This document shows, in pieces, positions 46,676 to 57,634 of a stretch of 64,000 nucleotides of DNA. Every line of letters begins with the position of its first letter. The stretch's first letter is position 1. The translations under genes were made by a program, and so were the position numbers. The notes under the pieces are model-generated. The model saw nothing but the letters and a program-made list of their open reading frames with translations, did not search any database and had not been told where the DNA came from. Source of the stretch: Boswellia sacra (lineage: Eukaryota > Streptophyta > Magnoliopsida > Sapindales > Burseraceae); NCBI GenBank assembly GCA_013180625.2, contig SNVD02004503.1, forward strand, positions 124,001-188,000, given 5' to 3'.

Positions 46676-48132
46676 CCTTCCTGTCCTTTAGAGATCGATT
46701 CTTCTTCTTTCTCACAAGGGTCAGGAATGTGTTTTTCAACAATCTTACCATTGCGATGGGTCATGACTGACTTGGCTTGATCAAAGTAATGGTTACTTGA
46801 ACTTCCTGCATTTGAGTTAGATTGATCTTTGGGGTTTTGCAATGTTTGAGAAGGAAATTTTCCCTTCTCTTGGGTGCTAAATGTAGATGCAAATTTTACA
46901 AGAGTTTCTGACAAATTTGCTAATGTTTGAGCAGTTTGACTATTGGAAGTCTCTTGCTTTGTAATGAATGAATGAAACGTTTCTTCAAAGTCATTCCTAG
47001 GAGGAGGAGCATATGCATGATCATGAGAATTTTGAAAATTTTGTCATGTTTGAAAAGGGACTTGTGAAAATTGTGTATGATTATCATTTTTTCAACTAAA
47101 ATTTGGATGATTTCTCCAACCAGGATTGTAGGTTTGTGAATATGGATTGTGATTTGGCCTTTTGAAAGTGTTCAAGGCATTGGCTTGCTCATGGGGACAT
47201 TCCTGAAAGGCAGGCAAAGTTGGGCAATCATCAATAGAATGGTCATTGTCATCACAAATGTTACAGACATTTTCTTGAATAGACTTCAATTGACTACTCT
47301 TTTTCATCTCTAAAGCCTCGACTTTTCTAGCTAGGGATGCATATTTGGCTTGAAGGTCATGGTCTTCCCTAAGGTTGTAAATACCTCTATTTGACGTCGA
47401 GGTTGGGGTATTGCTTGGTACCTCATACGTGCCAGTAGTGTCCTAATTTTGTGCCTTTTCTGCCAAGGAATCTAAGAAGTCAAGTGCTTCCTTAGGGTAT
47501 TTTTCTTTAAATTCTCCATTACACATTAATTCTACTAGTTACCTATCTTGAGGTGTTAACCCTTCATAGAAGTGTGCAACTATTCTCCAAGTTTCAAAAC
47601 CATGGTGAGGACAGGTATTAAGTAGTTCCTTATACCTATCCCAACATTGGTAAAGGGTTTCCCTTTGTTTTTGAGAGAAATCAGAAATTTGTCTTTTAAG
47701 AGAATTTGTTCTATGGGTAGAAAAAATTTTTTTCAAAAATTGTTGTTTCATCTCGTCCCATGAACTGATGGAATTCAACCTCAAATTTTGTAGCCATGTT
47801 CTACCTTTATCTTTTAAAGAAAAAGGAAAAAGCTTTAATCTAATGGTGTCTATGCTACAATTTGGGTCAGTGTAAGAGCTACATACCTCTTCAAAGAGTT
47901 TCAAGTGCGAATATGGGTTCTCCATGTCAAGTCCATGAAAAGTGGGTAGAAGTCGAACAAAACTTGGTTTGAAATTGAAATGGATTGAATCTGGAGGAGA
48001 AACTACACAAGATGGTGCACTAGTCCTTGCCGGATTCATGTAGTCTTTAAGGGTTCTTCATTGGTTTTGATCATTTTGTTGCGAACGGTTGTCCCCTTCA
48101 TCCGTGAATATTTCCTTATGATTGTCGGCTAT
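46676..48132 (-). pseudogene. E3 gag, broken
   Basis: The capsid-like part is at 48039-47539, with FKPSFVRLLPTFHGLDMENP, FSLKDKGRTWLQNL and ETWRIVAHFYEGLTPQDR. A zinc knuckle CNICDDNDHSIDDC lies at about 47270-47229. The Ser/Glu-rich linker is at 46914-46606. The start ATG of MADN is changed to ATA (about 48130), and stops lie near 47535, 47440 and 46930. Confidence 0.85.
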
Positions 48133-48196
48133 GTTTTCTAAGGAATATGATGTTTTTCTAACAAGTCTACCAAATTTTGCACGCCAATTTTTACGT

Positions 48197-48214
48197 TCCC
48201 CGGCAACGGCGTCA
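48197..48214 (-). other. E3 primer binding site, one change
   Basis: Matches the E2 tRNA-Asp-type site except for one base near the tRNA 3' end (GACGCC for GGCGCC). It is 6 bases from the LTR. Confidence 0.85.
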
Positions 48215-48220
48215 AAAACT

Positions 48221-49603
48221 TGACACATCCAAAAAATGATTGTCTCCCAAGTATAGGATTGTCGAAGTAATAAACCCAGTGAGTCCGAGGTCGATCCACG
48301 AGGAAGGGAATTTAAGCGCTACAAACTATAAAGTAAGCAATATGATGTGGATAATTCAAAGAGATGACAAGATAATATTAACAAATATAAATAAGGAACA
48401 AGTTCGTAAACAATAAATTGGAATCACACAAGAAAAATCAACACAATAATAATGAAGGCTAAGGTTAGGGGATCCGCCCTTGATATTTCACATAAGGATA
48501 ATTAACCCATTTTAGTTTTATGAATTATATTTGTTTCATTACCAATATTTATACCACTTCTTGTAAATGGGTTCAAGCATCCAATGTGCCAATCACCATA
48601 TGTCTACAACAAATCAAGGTTCCTAACTAGACTTGTGTCGGTAAGGAAGAACCATACGACGTATAGGAAGGATCCAAGCATTTGATGTACCAAGGATTGT
48701 CTACAATGGATCAAGTCCTCCACTTTACGAGTGGTGTCAAGATTGATTAAGAAATTAAATATAAATCATATTGAACAAATATTATAAGATTAAGATTATT
48801 AAGCACATATTAAGGGTTAGAGAATCCTTATTCTCATATCAAGGGTTTCACCCTTTCACCTTAGCAAAAGAGAAATTAGAAGAACAGTATAATAGAAAGA
48901 AAATAAAATACAAGAAAAAGGAAATTCATTAATAACATAAACACACAAAATACAATACAAGATCCTAGCCAAAGCAAAAATGTTCAAGCCAAGGCCAAGA
49001 TGCCCTAATGGGTCACAAGGCACCTCTATTTATTGATACATTCAGGGGCAAACTTGTCAAATTACAAGGGCATAATTGTCAAATATTAGTTGTAAATATC
49101 TTTGACAATTGGGATCATTAGACACCGAATTTAACCATCAATTTTGACATTTAAATGTTGAGAATTTTAATCATATGTCTTCATAAAAGTTGTAGATATT
49201 TCTCTCAGCTTTCTAGAACATATTGATTTGCACAATTTGGATACGTATTTTGAGAGATACGGTCCAAATACTGAGGCCTGATCAGACTGGGCCGAGACTG
49301 TAGATGGGTTAACTTCAAGCCCAATTTTGGTCCACTAAGAGCCCAAATTTGATGATGCTTGTGAATGAAATCTTGTAGACAATTGAATCATCTTTCCAAA
49401 ATATTAAGAATTGAACCATTCTGATCTATAAATAGAGAGTTATGCCCATTTTATCGAACCTGTAACAAAACCAAAATTAAGAGGAAGTTAATTCCAAAGA
49501 TGCAAAGACTACAAATATGCTTAAGTTGAGGAATTTAATGACACTATTAATGCAATATGATGAACTAAGTTCTCATTAAACATACATATTTAAGTGTTCA
49601 TCA
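48221..49603 (-). repeat. E3 5' LTR
   Basis: 1383 bases, paired with 38523-39899. The promoter TATA has changed to AATAAATA (49027-49034), which may have lowered its own transcription. Confidence 0.94.
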
Positions 49604-49608
49604 GATGG
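49604..49608. repeat. Right target duplication of E3 (GATGG)
   Basis: Exact repeat of 38518-38522. Confidence 0.93.
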
Positions 49609-49992
49609 CAAAATCTAAGTGCGGGTAAGGGTTTGCCATTTTCACACCTGCAACTGAACTAAAAACTCATCCCCAATCCCCACAAAATCCCTACATTTTT
49701 TTGCGTTTTTCCAAGTGCAGGTATTTACGGGTGCTGGGATGATGCACAAAGAAAAACCCTGGATTATCCCCGCTTTTATTTTTTTAATTTTTTAACACTT
49801 TTAATGTAGTTAAATAGCATAATGTTGCATAACATTGATGAAGGACGTGGCTGGCACTGCTGGCAAAGCGGGAGAGTTAAGTTTTGGTGGCCCAGGTTTG
49901 AATCGTCGCTACCTTTGTTTACTACTTTTAATTAAATATTTAAAAGGAAATTGATTATATATAAATTTCCTATAGAAAATAGAGTGAAAAGT

Positions 49993-50060
49993 TTAGTGGC
50001 TTGGTAGTTAACCACTAGATATCCAAGTTGCAGGTCATGGGTTCGAGCCTCTTATACGCA
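49993..50060 (+). repeat. tRNA-like module within the hAT-like element
   Basis: TAGTGGCTTGGTAGTTA resembles a pol III A box, and GGGTTCGAGCC about 35 bases on resembles a B box. A weaker second module lies at about 49848-49913 (GGTTTGAATCG). No complete cloverleaf could be folded by eye, so this is not called a tRNA gene; a tRNA-derived SINE remnant is possible. Confidence 0.35.
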
Positions 50061-50280
50061 TTTTTCATTACAAAATAAAAAAAAAAAGATTAGGCCATAC
50101 GGGTGCGGGTCGAGGACTAGGGTTCCTTAGTAATACTGGCCCTGCACTGCACCAGGGCTTGTGTTCTCTTAGCAGTCCCCGCCTCTAGGCCCAATCACCG
50201 GATTTTCAGGCTTTTCCCTAGCTGCCCCATGCGGGGAAAATTCGGGCCTATGGCCCAACCAGGGAAAGTTGCCAAGCTTA

Positions 50281-50538
50281 TTCATCACCGTTAATTCTCC
50301 TAATGGTCTCACCGAAATCCTGGTTTATAACCAAGTGGGCATTTGTCATCCAGAACCATAAGGCAGTCTTGAATGACAAAACTGGGTTTTGGGCCACTTT
50401 TTCAAGAGCATGTAGTCTACTGAATTTGAGGGCGCGTCTGATAGCTCCATAATTGTGATTTCTAAGAAGCGCATGGATACTGTCCATCAGGTGTGCAATA
50501 TTTGTTTTTCTTGTTTATCTCTTCTATGTAGCACATAG
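50281..50538 (-). pseudogene. Chitinase exon 2, first part
   Basis: Starts after the TTTGCAG acceptor with MCYIEEINKKNKYCTPDGQY. It shifts frame just after QYPCAS, then reads NHNYGAIRRALKF, NPVLSFKTALWFWMT and INQDFGETIRRINGDE to the transposon insertion. FKTALWFWM and the GFG-like ETIRRING are hallmarks of GH19 class IV enzymes. Confidence 0.87.
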
Positions 50539-51074
50539 CTGCAAAGACAAGAAACATTTTTTTTATCACGTTCCATAGTTTATTGAGTTAATTTTATTAA
50601 GTACCCCGTGTTTAAACATAATGTTAAGTAGAAAATTAATATCAAGAAGTTACCAATTATATTTCCAGCAATTAAAAAGCCATCAAGAATATCTCCATTA
50701 ACGAATCTCATCAAATCATTTATTGACAAAAAAGGTGAAGTTGTAAAATGGCTTGACACGCTCCTATTAAATACTATAGTATCCTAGTTCTTTTCGCATC
50801 TCCGTTAACAAATGTTTGATACAATAATCTAAAAATTGACTATTTGATAACTTTAATTTGAAATTTAATGCCTAAAAGAAAATTGACGATTCTTAATTTA
50901 TAACTGATTCTTCGTATGATATTAAGACAAAACAATAGAGTGCTCAACAAAATCAACCAATAATATCTTTTTCCCTACCTATAATATCAAATCTTGAAAC
51001 AAGATTTAATTACCACACAACTTTAACACATACAAATAAGAGAAGAGCAATGTAGAGAAGGAACAGGAACTTAC

Positions 51075-51396
51075 AGCCAGTTTCATGAGTAAGATGTGGG
51101 AAAAAATGCTGCAATATCACACTTAGAATCACCAACAGAACCATTTTTTCCAAATCGAGGAAAAGATTTGAGAGCAATGAGAAATGCAGCTCATGTATAG
51201 AAGTATTTTATGGGACAACCAATCGAGGCTTAATTCTTTACCTCGTTAAAGAACTTGGGCATCACAATGTTGGCCACATAAACACCATTAGTAGGCTTTT
51301 GACTCATTTCATTTCTGGGACAGCTAAGCCAAGAATAATTCCCACTATGGGAAAGTTAATCACATCTTTGCCTGAATTAAGCAGAGCCATTTTCAT
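51075..51396 (-). pseudogene. Chitinase exon 1
   Basis: From the ATG at 51396 (MKMALLNSGKD) it reads a hydrophobic leader (FPIVGIILGLAV). A frameshift follows, then VYVANIVMPKFFNEVKN, a TAA at 51232-51230, and a TGA where FYTRAAF is expected. It ends in IAAFFPHLTHETG, with the catalytic Glu, right at a GTAAGT donor (51074-51069). Confidence 0.85.
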
Positions 51397-51469
51397 GGAA
51401 AGGTTTTGAGCTAAGAGGGAGGGAAGAGAAGAGAATGGCTGATAGGCAAATGGACTTGAGATATGGGTA

Positions 51470-51477
51470 TATTTATA
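51470..51477 (-). promoter_or_regulatory. TATA box of the chitinase pseudogene
   Basis: TATAAATA on the minus strand, about 75 bases before the ATG at 51396, a normal plant spacing. Confidence 0.6.
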
Positions 51478-52290
51478 GTGCAAAAAATTAATTTAATTAC
51501 AGACTTTTAAAGTTGATGCATGCTTTGCATAAAGGTTGTCCATTTTGTGGGTGCATTAGATCTGAAAAACAAGCAACATAATCGAATAAATACAATATCG
51601 CATTTTATGTGTGCAAACCACGAGTCACAAATAAATTAAATTAGCTATTCTTGTCAAAGTAAACGATTGAATTATGGAAGTAAAGACAGGGAAAGCATGT
51701 GTTGGTCATAGATATTTAAATGTAATATGTGTGTGTGTGTGTTCATGCGTGTCTGTGTATGTGTGTGTAGGTCTGACAAAGTTGCATAAAGAACAATTTT
51801 CTTAATTGTTTACATGTTTTACTTGTTCATTGATTTGAAAGTCTCGGCAACATATCCCCAACTTGTAGTTTAGCGATCTACTTGTTTATTTAAAATTATC
51901 TTATTTTCTCAAAATTATAATAATAAGGTCATTCTGATGACCTATTAATAATTCCATGCAAACTCGCCGATAATTAACCATGGAGCTGCAGACTAATCGT
52001 AGCCTTGGTGCTGTGTATTATTTTTAATGGTGTTTAATTAGATTAATAATTAAAATTGCTTGTCCAATTATTTTAGAAAAACAACTTGAGTCTGAAAGTT
52101 CTTTATTATGAAAGAGACATCTTAATAATGCTCGTAACAAGCAGAAAACTCTCTTTGTATTCACCAAATAAATAAATTTCAAAACATTTGAGACTTCTTA
52201 AAATATAAGATGTAGTTAAAAATTTATAATCTGGCATGTACTGAGTTAAATCTTCATTCTCACAAAAGATAAGAACTTTTGTGAAAGCTT
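51478..52290. other. Upstream spacer of the chitinase with a GT microsatellite
   Basis: AT-rich, no convincing coding frame. A GT/TG repeat with interruptions lies at 51727-51770. The frame at 52106-52300 on the minus strand has no recognisable homologue and partly overlaps the E4 LTR, so it is not called. Confidence 0.5.
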
Positions 52291-52720
52291 TGTTGGACAC
52301 TCAAGATTGTGAAAAACTCAAGCTTTAAGTTTATTTCAATAATACAATTATAAAATACAATCAAAACTCACTTACTCTCACAAATTTCACTCACTCAAAA
52401 AAAAACTCACACTTACACACACGCACACACTTCACCTTTATTATTTTCTTCTCTCCCTCCTTGGTTTCTTGCTTGCTCTGACACACCATTGCTCCAAGTG
52501 ATGCCCTCTATTTAGTCTTCATGGTGAGTTATGTGCCCTTCATTTTTTACTCTTTCTTGCACATGTTACACATGAACGGAAAGAATTCATCTAGAATGGT
52601 AGGCTTCTAGATAGATGGTGGAGGAGTTGTTTTCGCATAGGATAGTTCACATGGAAGATGACAAACATGTCTAAATGATGGTGTGCTTCTAGAAATACAA
52701 ATAAAGTTTAATATTCAACA
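52291..52720 (-). repeat. E4 3' LTR, probable
   Basis: 430 bases bounded by TGTTGGACAC and ATATTCAACA (5-base inverted ends TGTTG/CAACA), directly beside the RNase H end. The partner is outside the window, so the limits rest on the termini and position only. It contains a pyrimidine-rich CT block and a run of CACACAC. Confidence 0.65.
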
Positions 52721-52723
52721 ACC

Positions 52724-53357
52724 CTATTTAAACTTTACTTGTGACACCAAGCAAATTCTAATTCTTGCAAAATCTTCATGCTTTAGTGGCTTGGGGAAAA
52801 CGTCCGCTACTTGATGAAGAGACTTCACATACTTCAATTGCACATCCTTTCTTGTGATACATTCTCTAATGAAGTGATAACGCGTGTCTATATGCTTGCT
52901 TCTATCATGGAAGACCGGATTCTTTGCCAATGCAATCGCCGATTTGTTATCAACACAAATTTTGGTGGGTTTCTCTTATGGTATGCTCAACTCCTTCAAC
53001 AAGCTCTTAAGCCAAATTGCATGACAAACACAAGATGTAGCAAACCATATACTCGACTTCACAAGTGGAGAGTGTAACAATCGGTTGCTTCTTTGACATC
53101 CAAGTAAATGCGGTAATTTGTATGAAGAAAACAAATCCACTTGTGCTCTTTCTATCTTTTATATCTCCAGCCCAATCACTATCACTATATCTAACAAGCT
53201 TGAATTCATTATAAGATTGGTAAAGTAAGCCAAAATTACTTGTACTTTTGATTTAGCGAAAAATCCTCTTTGTGGTCTTCAAATGAATGGTGGTTGGAGT
53301 CTCCATGTATCGACTAATTATTCCAACAGCATAAAGAATGTCTGGTCTTGTGCATGT
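52724..53357 (-). pseudogene. E4 reverse transcriptase end and RNase H
   Basis: Reading leftward: TRPDILYAVGIISRYMETP, RYSDSDWAGDIKDRKSTSG (RNase H Asp), TLSTCEVEY (in place of TEAEY), then KNPVFHDRSKHIDTRYHFIRE and HQVADVFPKPL. It contains in-frame stops near 53260 and 53010. The last part, 52930-52724, is open. Confidence 0.85.
53353..53357. repeat. Left target duplication of E5 (CATGT)
   Basis: CATGT is repeated exactly at 63320-63324. Confidence 0.93.
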
Positions 53358-54218
53358 TGTAAGGTTTGGAAGCATGCAGTTATAAGAGTTATAATAGTAA
53401 ACTGTAATATAAAATGGCACAGGAGGATTTTACGTGGTTCGGTTATAAAACCTACATCCACGGACAGCTATAGAGCTGCAATTCACTAAGTTCTTATTTG
53501 TACAATCTTTAGGATCGTTTATAGTGCTGACTCACTCCCACACACTAACCTAATATTTATAAAACAAAATCCCACCGAGATCTTAAACTCTAGTAACATT
53601 GCTCACTCTTTGTCGCAGATAACTTAACAACACACTGTTAAGTATATCATAACCACGATGTCTGACACTGAATTACATAAACGCTTAACTCGCAAGTTCT
53701 CTCAAGTGTCTACTAACTCATAAAAACATAATCAACAATTCATGTATGATTAGAACCTCTGATACATGAATAAAACACTCATAAAATCAAATCAAAGAGA
53801 CATTCCAATTTGCGTTGAAACTCTCCTTTTAATTCTTGCAATGCCATGACATAGATTTCACACAACCAACATACATATAAGTTATAAAAACATAACAATA
53901 TATATAGTGGGAGTTTGAACGAAATCTCCTTAGATTCTTATAAAAATCATAATCAAACTTATATTAGGATAAAGATAAAGATAATAGGAAGAGATATCAA
54001 TAACTCCTAAAGGAATTAGGACACAAATAAATATTCTCCTATTTGCACTATGATTAAATAATTTCCTATTCTAATAAGATATTGATTATAAATCAAATAC
54101 TTTCTAAAAAATACTTCTAGAAATAGTAAAATAATAAACCATGTAATATTCTTGTTTTATCACAAGTTGGTCCAAAAATCATCATGTGTATGGCACAGGC
54201 TAGTGTCACACGTTGACA
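53358..54218 (-). repeat. E5 3' LTR
   Basis: 861 bases, TGTAAGGTTTGG to CACGTTGACA, partner of 62458-63319. The two are near-identical over long stretches, with scattered changes. Confidence 0.94.
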
Positions 54219-54240
54219 CCAACAATTTCCCCCTTTTTGG
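54219..54240 (-). other. E5 polypurine tract next to the 3' LTR
   Basis: CAATTTCCCCCTTTTTGGCA reads as a long purine run on the element strand. Similar tracts followed by a CAAGTTGGC or AAGTTGTGATG-like block recur at 54591, 54742 and 56967. Confidence 0.75.
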
Positions 54241-54799
54241 CAACTTGTGATGAAAAAACTAAACTGTTTCTAATCAAAGAAAAAATTCACTCAGAGTTAA
54301 GTTAGACATAACTTCAAGCAATTATGATTGATCAAACATAAACATCATGCCAAATAAATAGTCATAGTATGTAGTTACAAAACACATAATAGAGCAATGT
54401 CTTATGTAGATTCGATGAGCACAAAAATGAAGTTGACAAACTTGTCAACACTTCAACTCAATCATGATCAGAGCAAATAACAAAAACATACATCAAAGTG
54501 AAATGGGCAAATAAAAACACATTACACAGTAATGAAATAACACACAGCCGAAAATAGTTCTAATGCATACAAAACATAAACATGCCTTACTCCCCCTTAC
54601 TCCTTACATACTGCCTTGGAGGAGATTATCAAAAATATCACACAGAATTTAAATAACAGAAAAGTCCAAAAACAGAACAAAAAAAAGAAAAAAAATAGGA
54701 AAACAGTTATTAGTTATAACAGAAACTTAGAAACTCCTCATTCTCCCCCTTGGTTTCATGACAAGTTGGCAAAAATTAACACAGTCTTGGAGGCTTGCG

Positions 54800-56540
54800 A
54801 ACAAGTAGGGAAGAAGGACTACCAAAGCGCTTCTTGAACCTCCTAGCCTTCCCTTTGTACCTCTTCCCAGTAGTAGTGGGTGTAGGCGCCCAATGTGTAC
54901 TGAAGTGGCAGTAACTTCAGCTACAACTTTGTGGATCTCCTTTTCAATATGTTCAACACTGGTTTCAGTGGTATGCAACGCAGCAGCAAGTTGTTGAGAA
55001 GGAACCAGTGACTCTTCTACAAGTGTAGATAGTGGAGGTGTGGCTGGTGCAATTGTGTCTACTACAGAAGGGGGTTTCTGAGTGTGTTCTTCCTCAGGTG
55101 GTGTTGTAGGTGATGTGGTTATGTCTTCATGAGGTGGTGACTGTGTTGATGGTGGAGACTTATGATGTTCTGCTTCAGGGACTGGTGAAACATGAGGTTT
55201 TTCCTCTGGAATTGGTGAAGGCAATTTCATCTCGGTTTCTACTTGGTTTGGTTCATCTGACAAGGGCTTATCCCTCAGTTCTGGAGCTGGTAATTCAATT
55301 TTCTTCTTCCTCTTGTCAGATGGTTTCTTCACCAATTTGATCTTCTTCTTTTCTTTCAATCCCTTAGCAGTTGTCTTGAGTTTCTTTTTCTTTTGCTTAT
55401 TCTCTACTGTTATGTCTGTCTCAACAGCTGTTTGTTTAGTTGGATATTCTGCAGGTATGGGCTCAACTTCTTCAAGCAGAGGTACATCAGGTTCTGGTAT
55501 GTGCTCGACAGACTTCTTAGGAACCACATTGTCAGTTTCCATGGGCTATGGTTTTGCTATAGCACTTGATTGTCCTACAAGCTTAGCCTCCAAAAAAGAT
55601 TGTTTGGCTTTGATTTCCTTTAGATCCTACATAATATCATTCAAGATAGCATTTATCCCAGCAAGTTGTTCTTCTACATTGCTCATGGGATGTTTCCTGA
55701 CTCTCCTAGGTTTTGGTTCTGGTGCAAGGAGGTTAGATTTATCATGCAACCTATGCAGAAAATCCTTGGTGATTGAATTGGCCAGTGTTTTAGTATGTTC
55801 TTTGGGACTTATAGGGATACCATTCTGTGCTAGAATTCCTTGGATTAAACAAGGAAAAACCAGTAAATGATAGTTAGATTTGTCTAGAGTAATTTGAACA
55901 ATCGATCGAAAAGCTAGCAAATCAAAATTGATAGGTCTATTAGTACCCAAACAGTACAAAAACTTGACTCTATCTTCCCGAACGTGGTTTTGATGTGATG
56001 AGGAAAGCCAATTAAATCGTGCAATCTTATGCATCACCCTATACTTCTTTTTGAGATATTGTTGGCCTATTCCATCCCTCAGTTTCCATTCTATGTCCTC
56101 TCTACTAGTCATTCTTTAATCACTACAGCCATATCAAAATTCTCGTCCAACGAATGCAAGCTTCCTATTGGTATATCAAAGAATGTATTTATGACATTCG
56201 GTGAGAACTTCACAAACTTTCCTCTATAACACACTCTATGATAATGAAGGATTTTCGGATCATCAATTGAAGTAGAGATATTGGCAAAGAATTCCTGAAT
56301 TAACGACTTCATAAGGGGTAGGAAATTGTTTACCATATGAGTCCAGTATATAGACTCAAGAAGCTCACTTGACCCATAGTTATTGAAATCGGTTCGCTTC
56401 ACTAGTCTTTCCATCTGCAGTTTCCTCTTCGTAGTGTACTTCAAGAATTTCTGCTTGATGGCTGCTATGAGAAACTTGTTATACTTTGGCTTCACCGTGT
56501 CTTTCATCTTCTTCATTGGAATCAATTCATCTTCGCTCAT
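54800..56540 (-). pseudogene. E5 extra 3' gene (Sirevirus envelope-like / plant transposon protein type)
   Basis: Three open blocks in order. 56540-56109 has ESIYWTHMVNNFLPLMKSLI, then YHRVCYRGKFVKFSPNVINT and FFDIPIG. 56112-55627 has SREDIEWKLRDGIGQQYLK, HVREDRVKFLYCLGTNRPIN and PCLIQGILAQNGIP. 55542 to about 54870 is a low-complexity tail rich in Pro, Glu, Lys and Thr, with a KKKK-rich part. Wording like GKFVKFSPNVIN is typical of a domain found in the extra gene of plant retroelements. No signal peptide or membrane segment is evident, so the envelope label is by position only. It is split by a stop and frame changes. Confidence 0.7.
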
Positions 56541-57630
56541 AGCAGGATCTATCAGAATCTCTGCTTGAGGCTATTGTGAACGAGATGACTGTTCACTGTT
56601 GCTACTATTGTAACCATAGTCATTTTGTGAAGATGAGGAACTGTGTGCTTTTTAAGAATCTAATACGGTCGGCATTGTTAAGGTTTCAAGTCCTACAAGA
56701 GTTTCTGATAGTAGAGAGAGAACAGCAAGATGAGATAGAAAGTGTTGAAACTGTTGTTGGAGTATAGTATGAATAGAAAATACCCTAACTGTTCTTGTAA
56801 TATACTAGGCTGAATTTAAAAAAAAAATTGTTTTCAACAAAAATTTAATTTTAATTCCCCTTCCAAAACCCCTTAATAACTGTCATTAATGAATAGAAAT
56901 TCAAATTTTGATTTTCATTAGAATAAGGAATTCTAATAAATTTAGGATTTCCGCCACTGAAACTTCTCCCCCTAAATTCAATACAGCTGACATAGCATTT
57001 TGACACATAGACACACAAGATAAGCAAATTTCAGATTGGCACAAAGAGCATCGTATGATATGAAAAACATAACAAAAAATAGTTAAATTTAACATAACAA
57101 TAATATTTAAACATCATATGAATCATTCTAAGACAACATATTTCAGAGTTGTTTTAATTACTTTCACATGAAAGCTATTTTTCATTCATCATTTCAATTG
57201 CTTGAGATGTCAGAAATATTATTTTGACATATTAGGAATTAATCACATTGGATTATGAATACAGTAGCTTTTACACAATATAGAGGTAGCCCTTTTCATT
57301 GAGTGGGTGACCTCAACATATTTCTTAGATACCCTGAGGTTACTCTCAATGACGGCTTTTGCACATCATATATTGGTAGCCCTCTCTATATTTTTCATTT
57401 TAAACAAGTATCTTATCATTCACACATTTTTTTATATTACAGCTCGTATATGCTAAATTAGAGGAAAACTTTTGATATTGCAGATATAATTATCATAACA
57501 GCAAGTAGTGTTTTTTCAGATAACTGACAGATGCCTAAGGTTTTTCTTAGATTCTCAAATCTTGTTGTATCTAATGCCTTAGTGAACAAGTCAGCCAATT
57601 ATTTATCAGTAAATATGTTTTCAGTATGTA
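56541..57630 (-). other. E5 spacer between RNase H and the extra gene
   Basis: Mostly noncoding and AT-rich, with one TTCTCCCCCTAAATTCA tract at 56967. It includes the GGGTGACCTCAACATAT and TGGTAGCCC blocks that also occur in E9, twice in E5 (about 57290 and 57385). The 5' end of the extra gene probably reached about 56700. Confidence 0.55.
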
Positions 57631-57634
57631 TCAC

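Larger units (their letters stand above)
38523..49603 (-). mobile_element. E3: complete Athila-type Ty3/Gypsy retrotransposon with LOG and cysteine-rich genes
   Basis: An 11,081-base minus-strand element. The 5' LTR is at 48221-49603 and the 3' LTR at 38523-39899, with an exact GATGG duplication. The primer site has one change. Gene order is the same as in E2, including the two extra genes. The LTRs are about 145 bases shorter than in E2, so it is a distinct subfamily member. It carries the longest integrase frame and the least damaged LOG frame of the three copies. Confidence 0.95.
38514..50280. mobile_element. Small hAT-like non-autonomous element, interrupted by E3
   Basis: Without E3 it is about 680 bases. 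The left end is TAGGGATGGCAA (38514-38522, then 49609 onward, after the E3 duplication). The right end is TTGCCAAGCTTA at 50280, which matches the inverse of the left end at 9 of 12 places. The flanks CTCACCAC (38506-38513) and TTCATCAC (50281-50288) agree at 6 of 8, fitting the 8-base duplication of hAT elements. The interior is GC-rich with many GGGT/CCCC runs and encodes nothing. Removing it restores the chitinase exon 2 reading. Confidence 0.7.
38404..51396 (-). pseudogene. Class IV chitinase (GH19) pseudogene, two exons, split by a hAT-like element and E3
   Basis: GH19 chitinases cut chitin of fungal walls; class IV enzymes are secreted defence proteins. Exon 1 is 51396-51075, with an intron at 51074-50539 (GTAAGT to TTTGCAG). 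Exon 2 starts at 50538 and is interrupted at 50281 by a hAT-like element that itself holds E3. It resumes at 38513 and stops at 38404. The two halves of exon 2 join as INGDE then ECNNNQPARV, matching the family's C-terminal cysteine region that ends in NLYC. Catalytic THETG and YIEEI are kept. There is no hevein domain: a leader is followed directly by YVANIVMPKFF. Besides the insertions there are frameshifts in both exons and several stops. It is the only host gene recognised here. Confidence 0.87.

Noticed and set aside
49993..50060. tRNA gene
   Set aside because: A and B box-like words are present, but no acceptor stem or full cloverleaf could be folded.
55313..55870. Plus-strand open frame of 185 codons with hydrophobic runs
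   Set aside because: It is opposite the Lys/Glu/Pro-rich part of the E5 extra gene. Phe/Leu/Ser runs are what the complement of AAG/GAA-rich coding gives.
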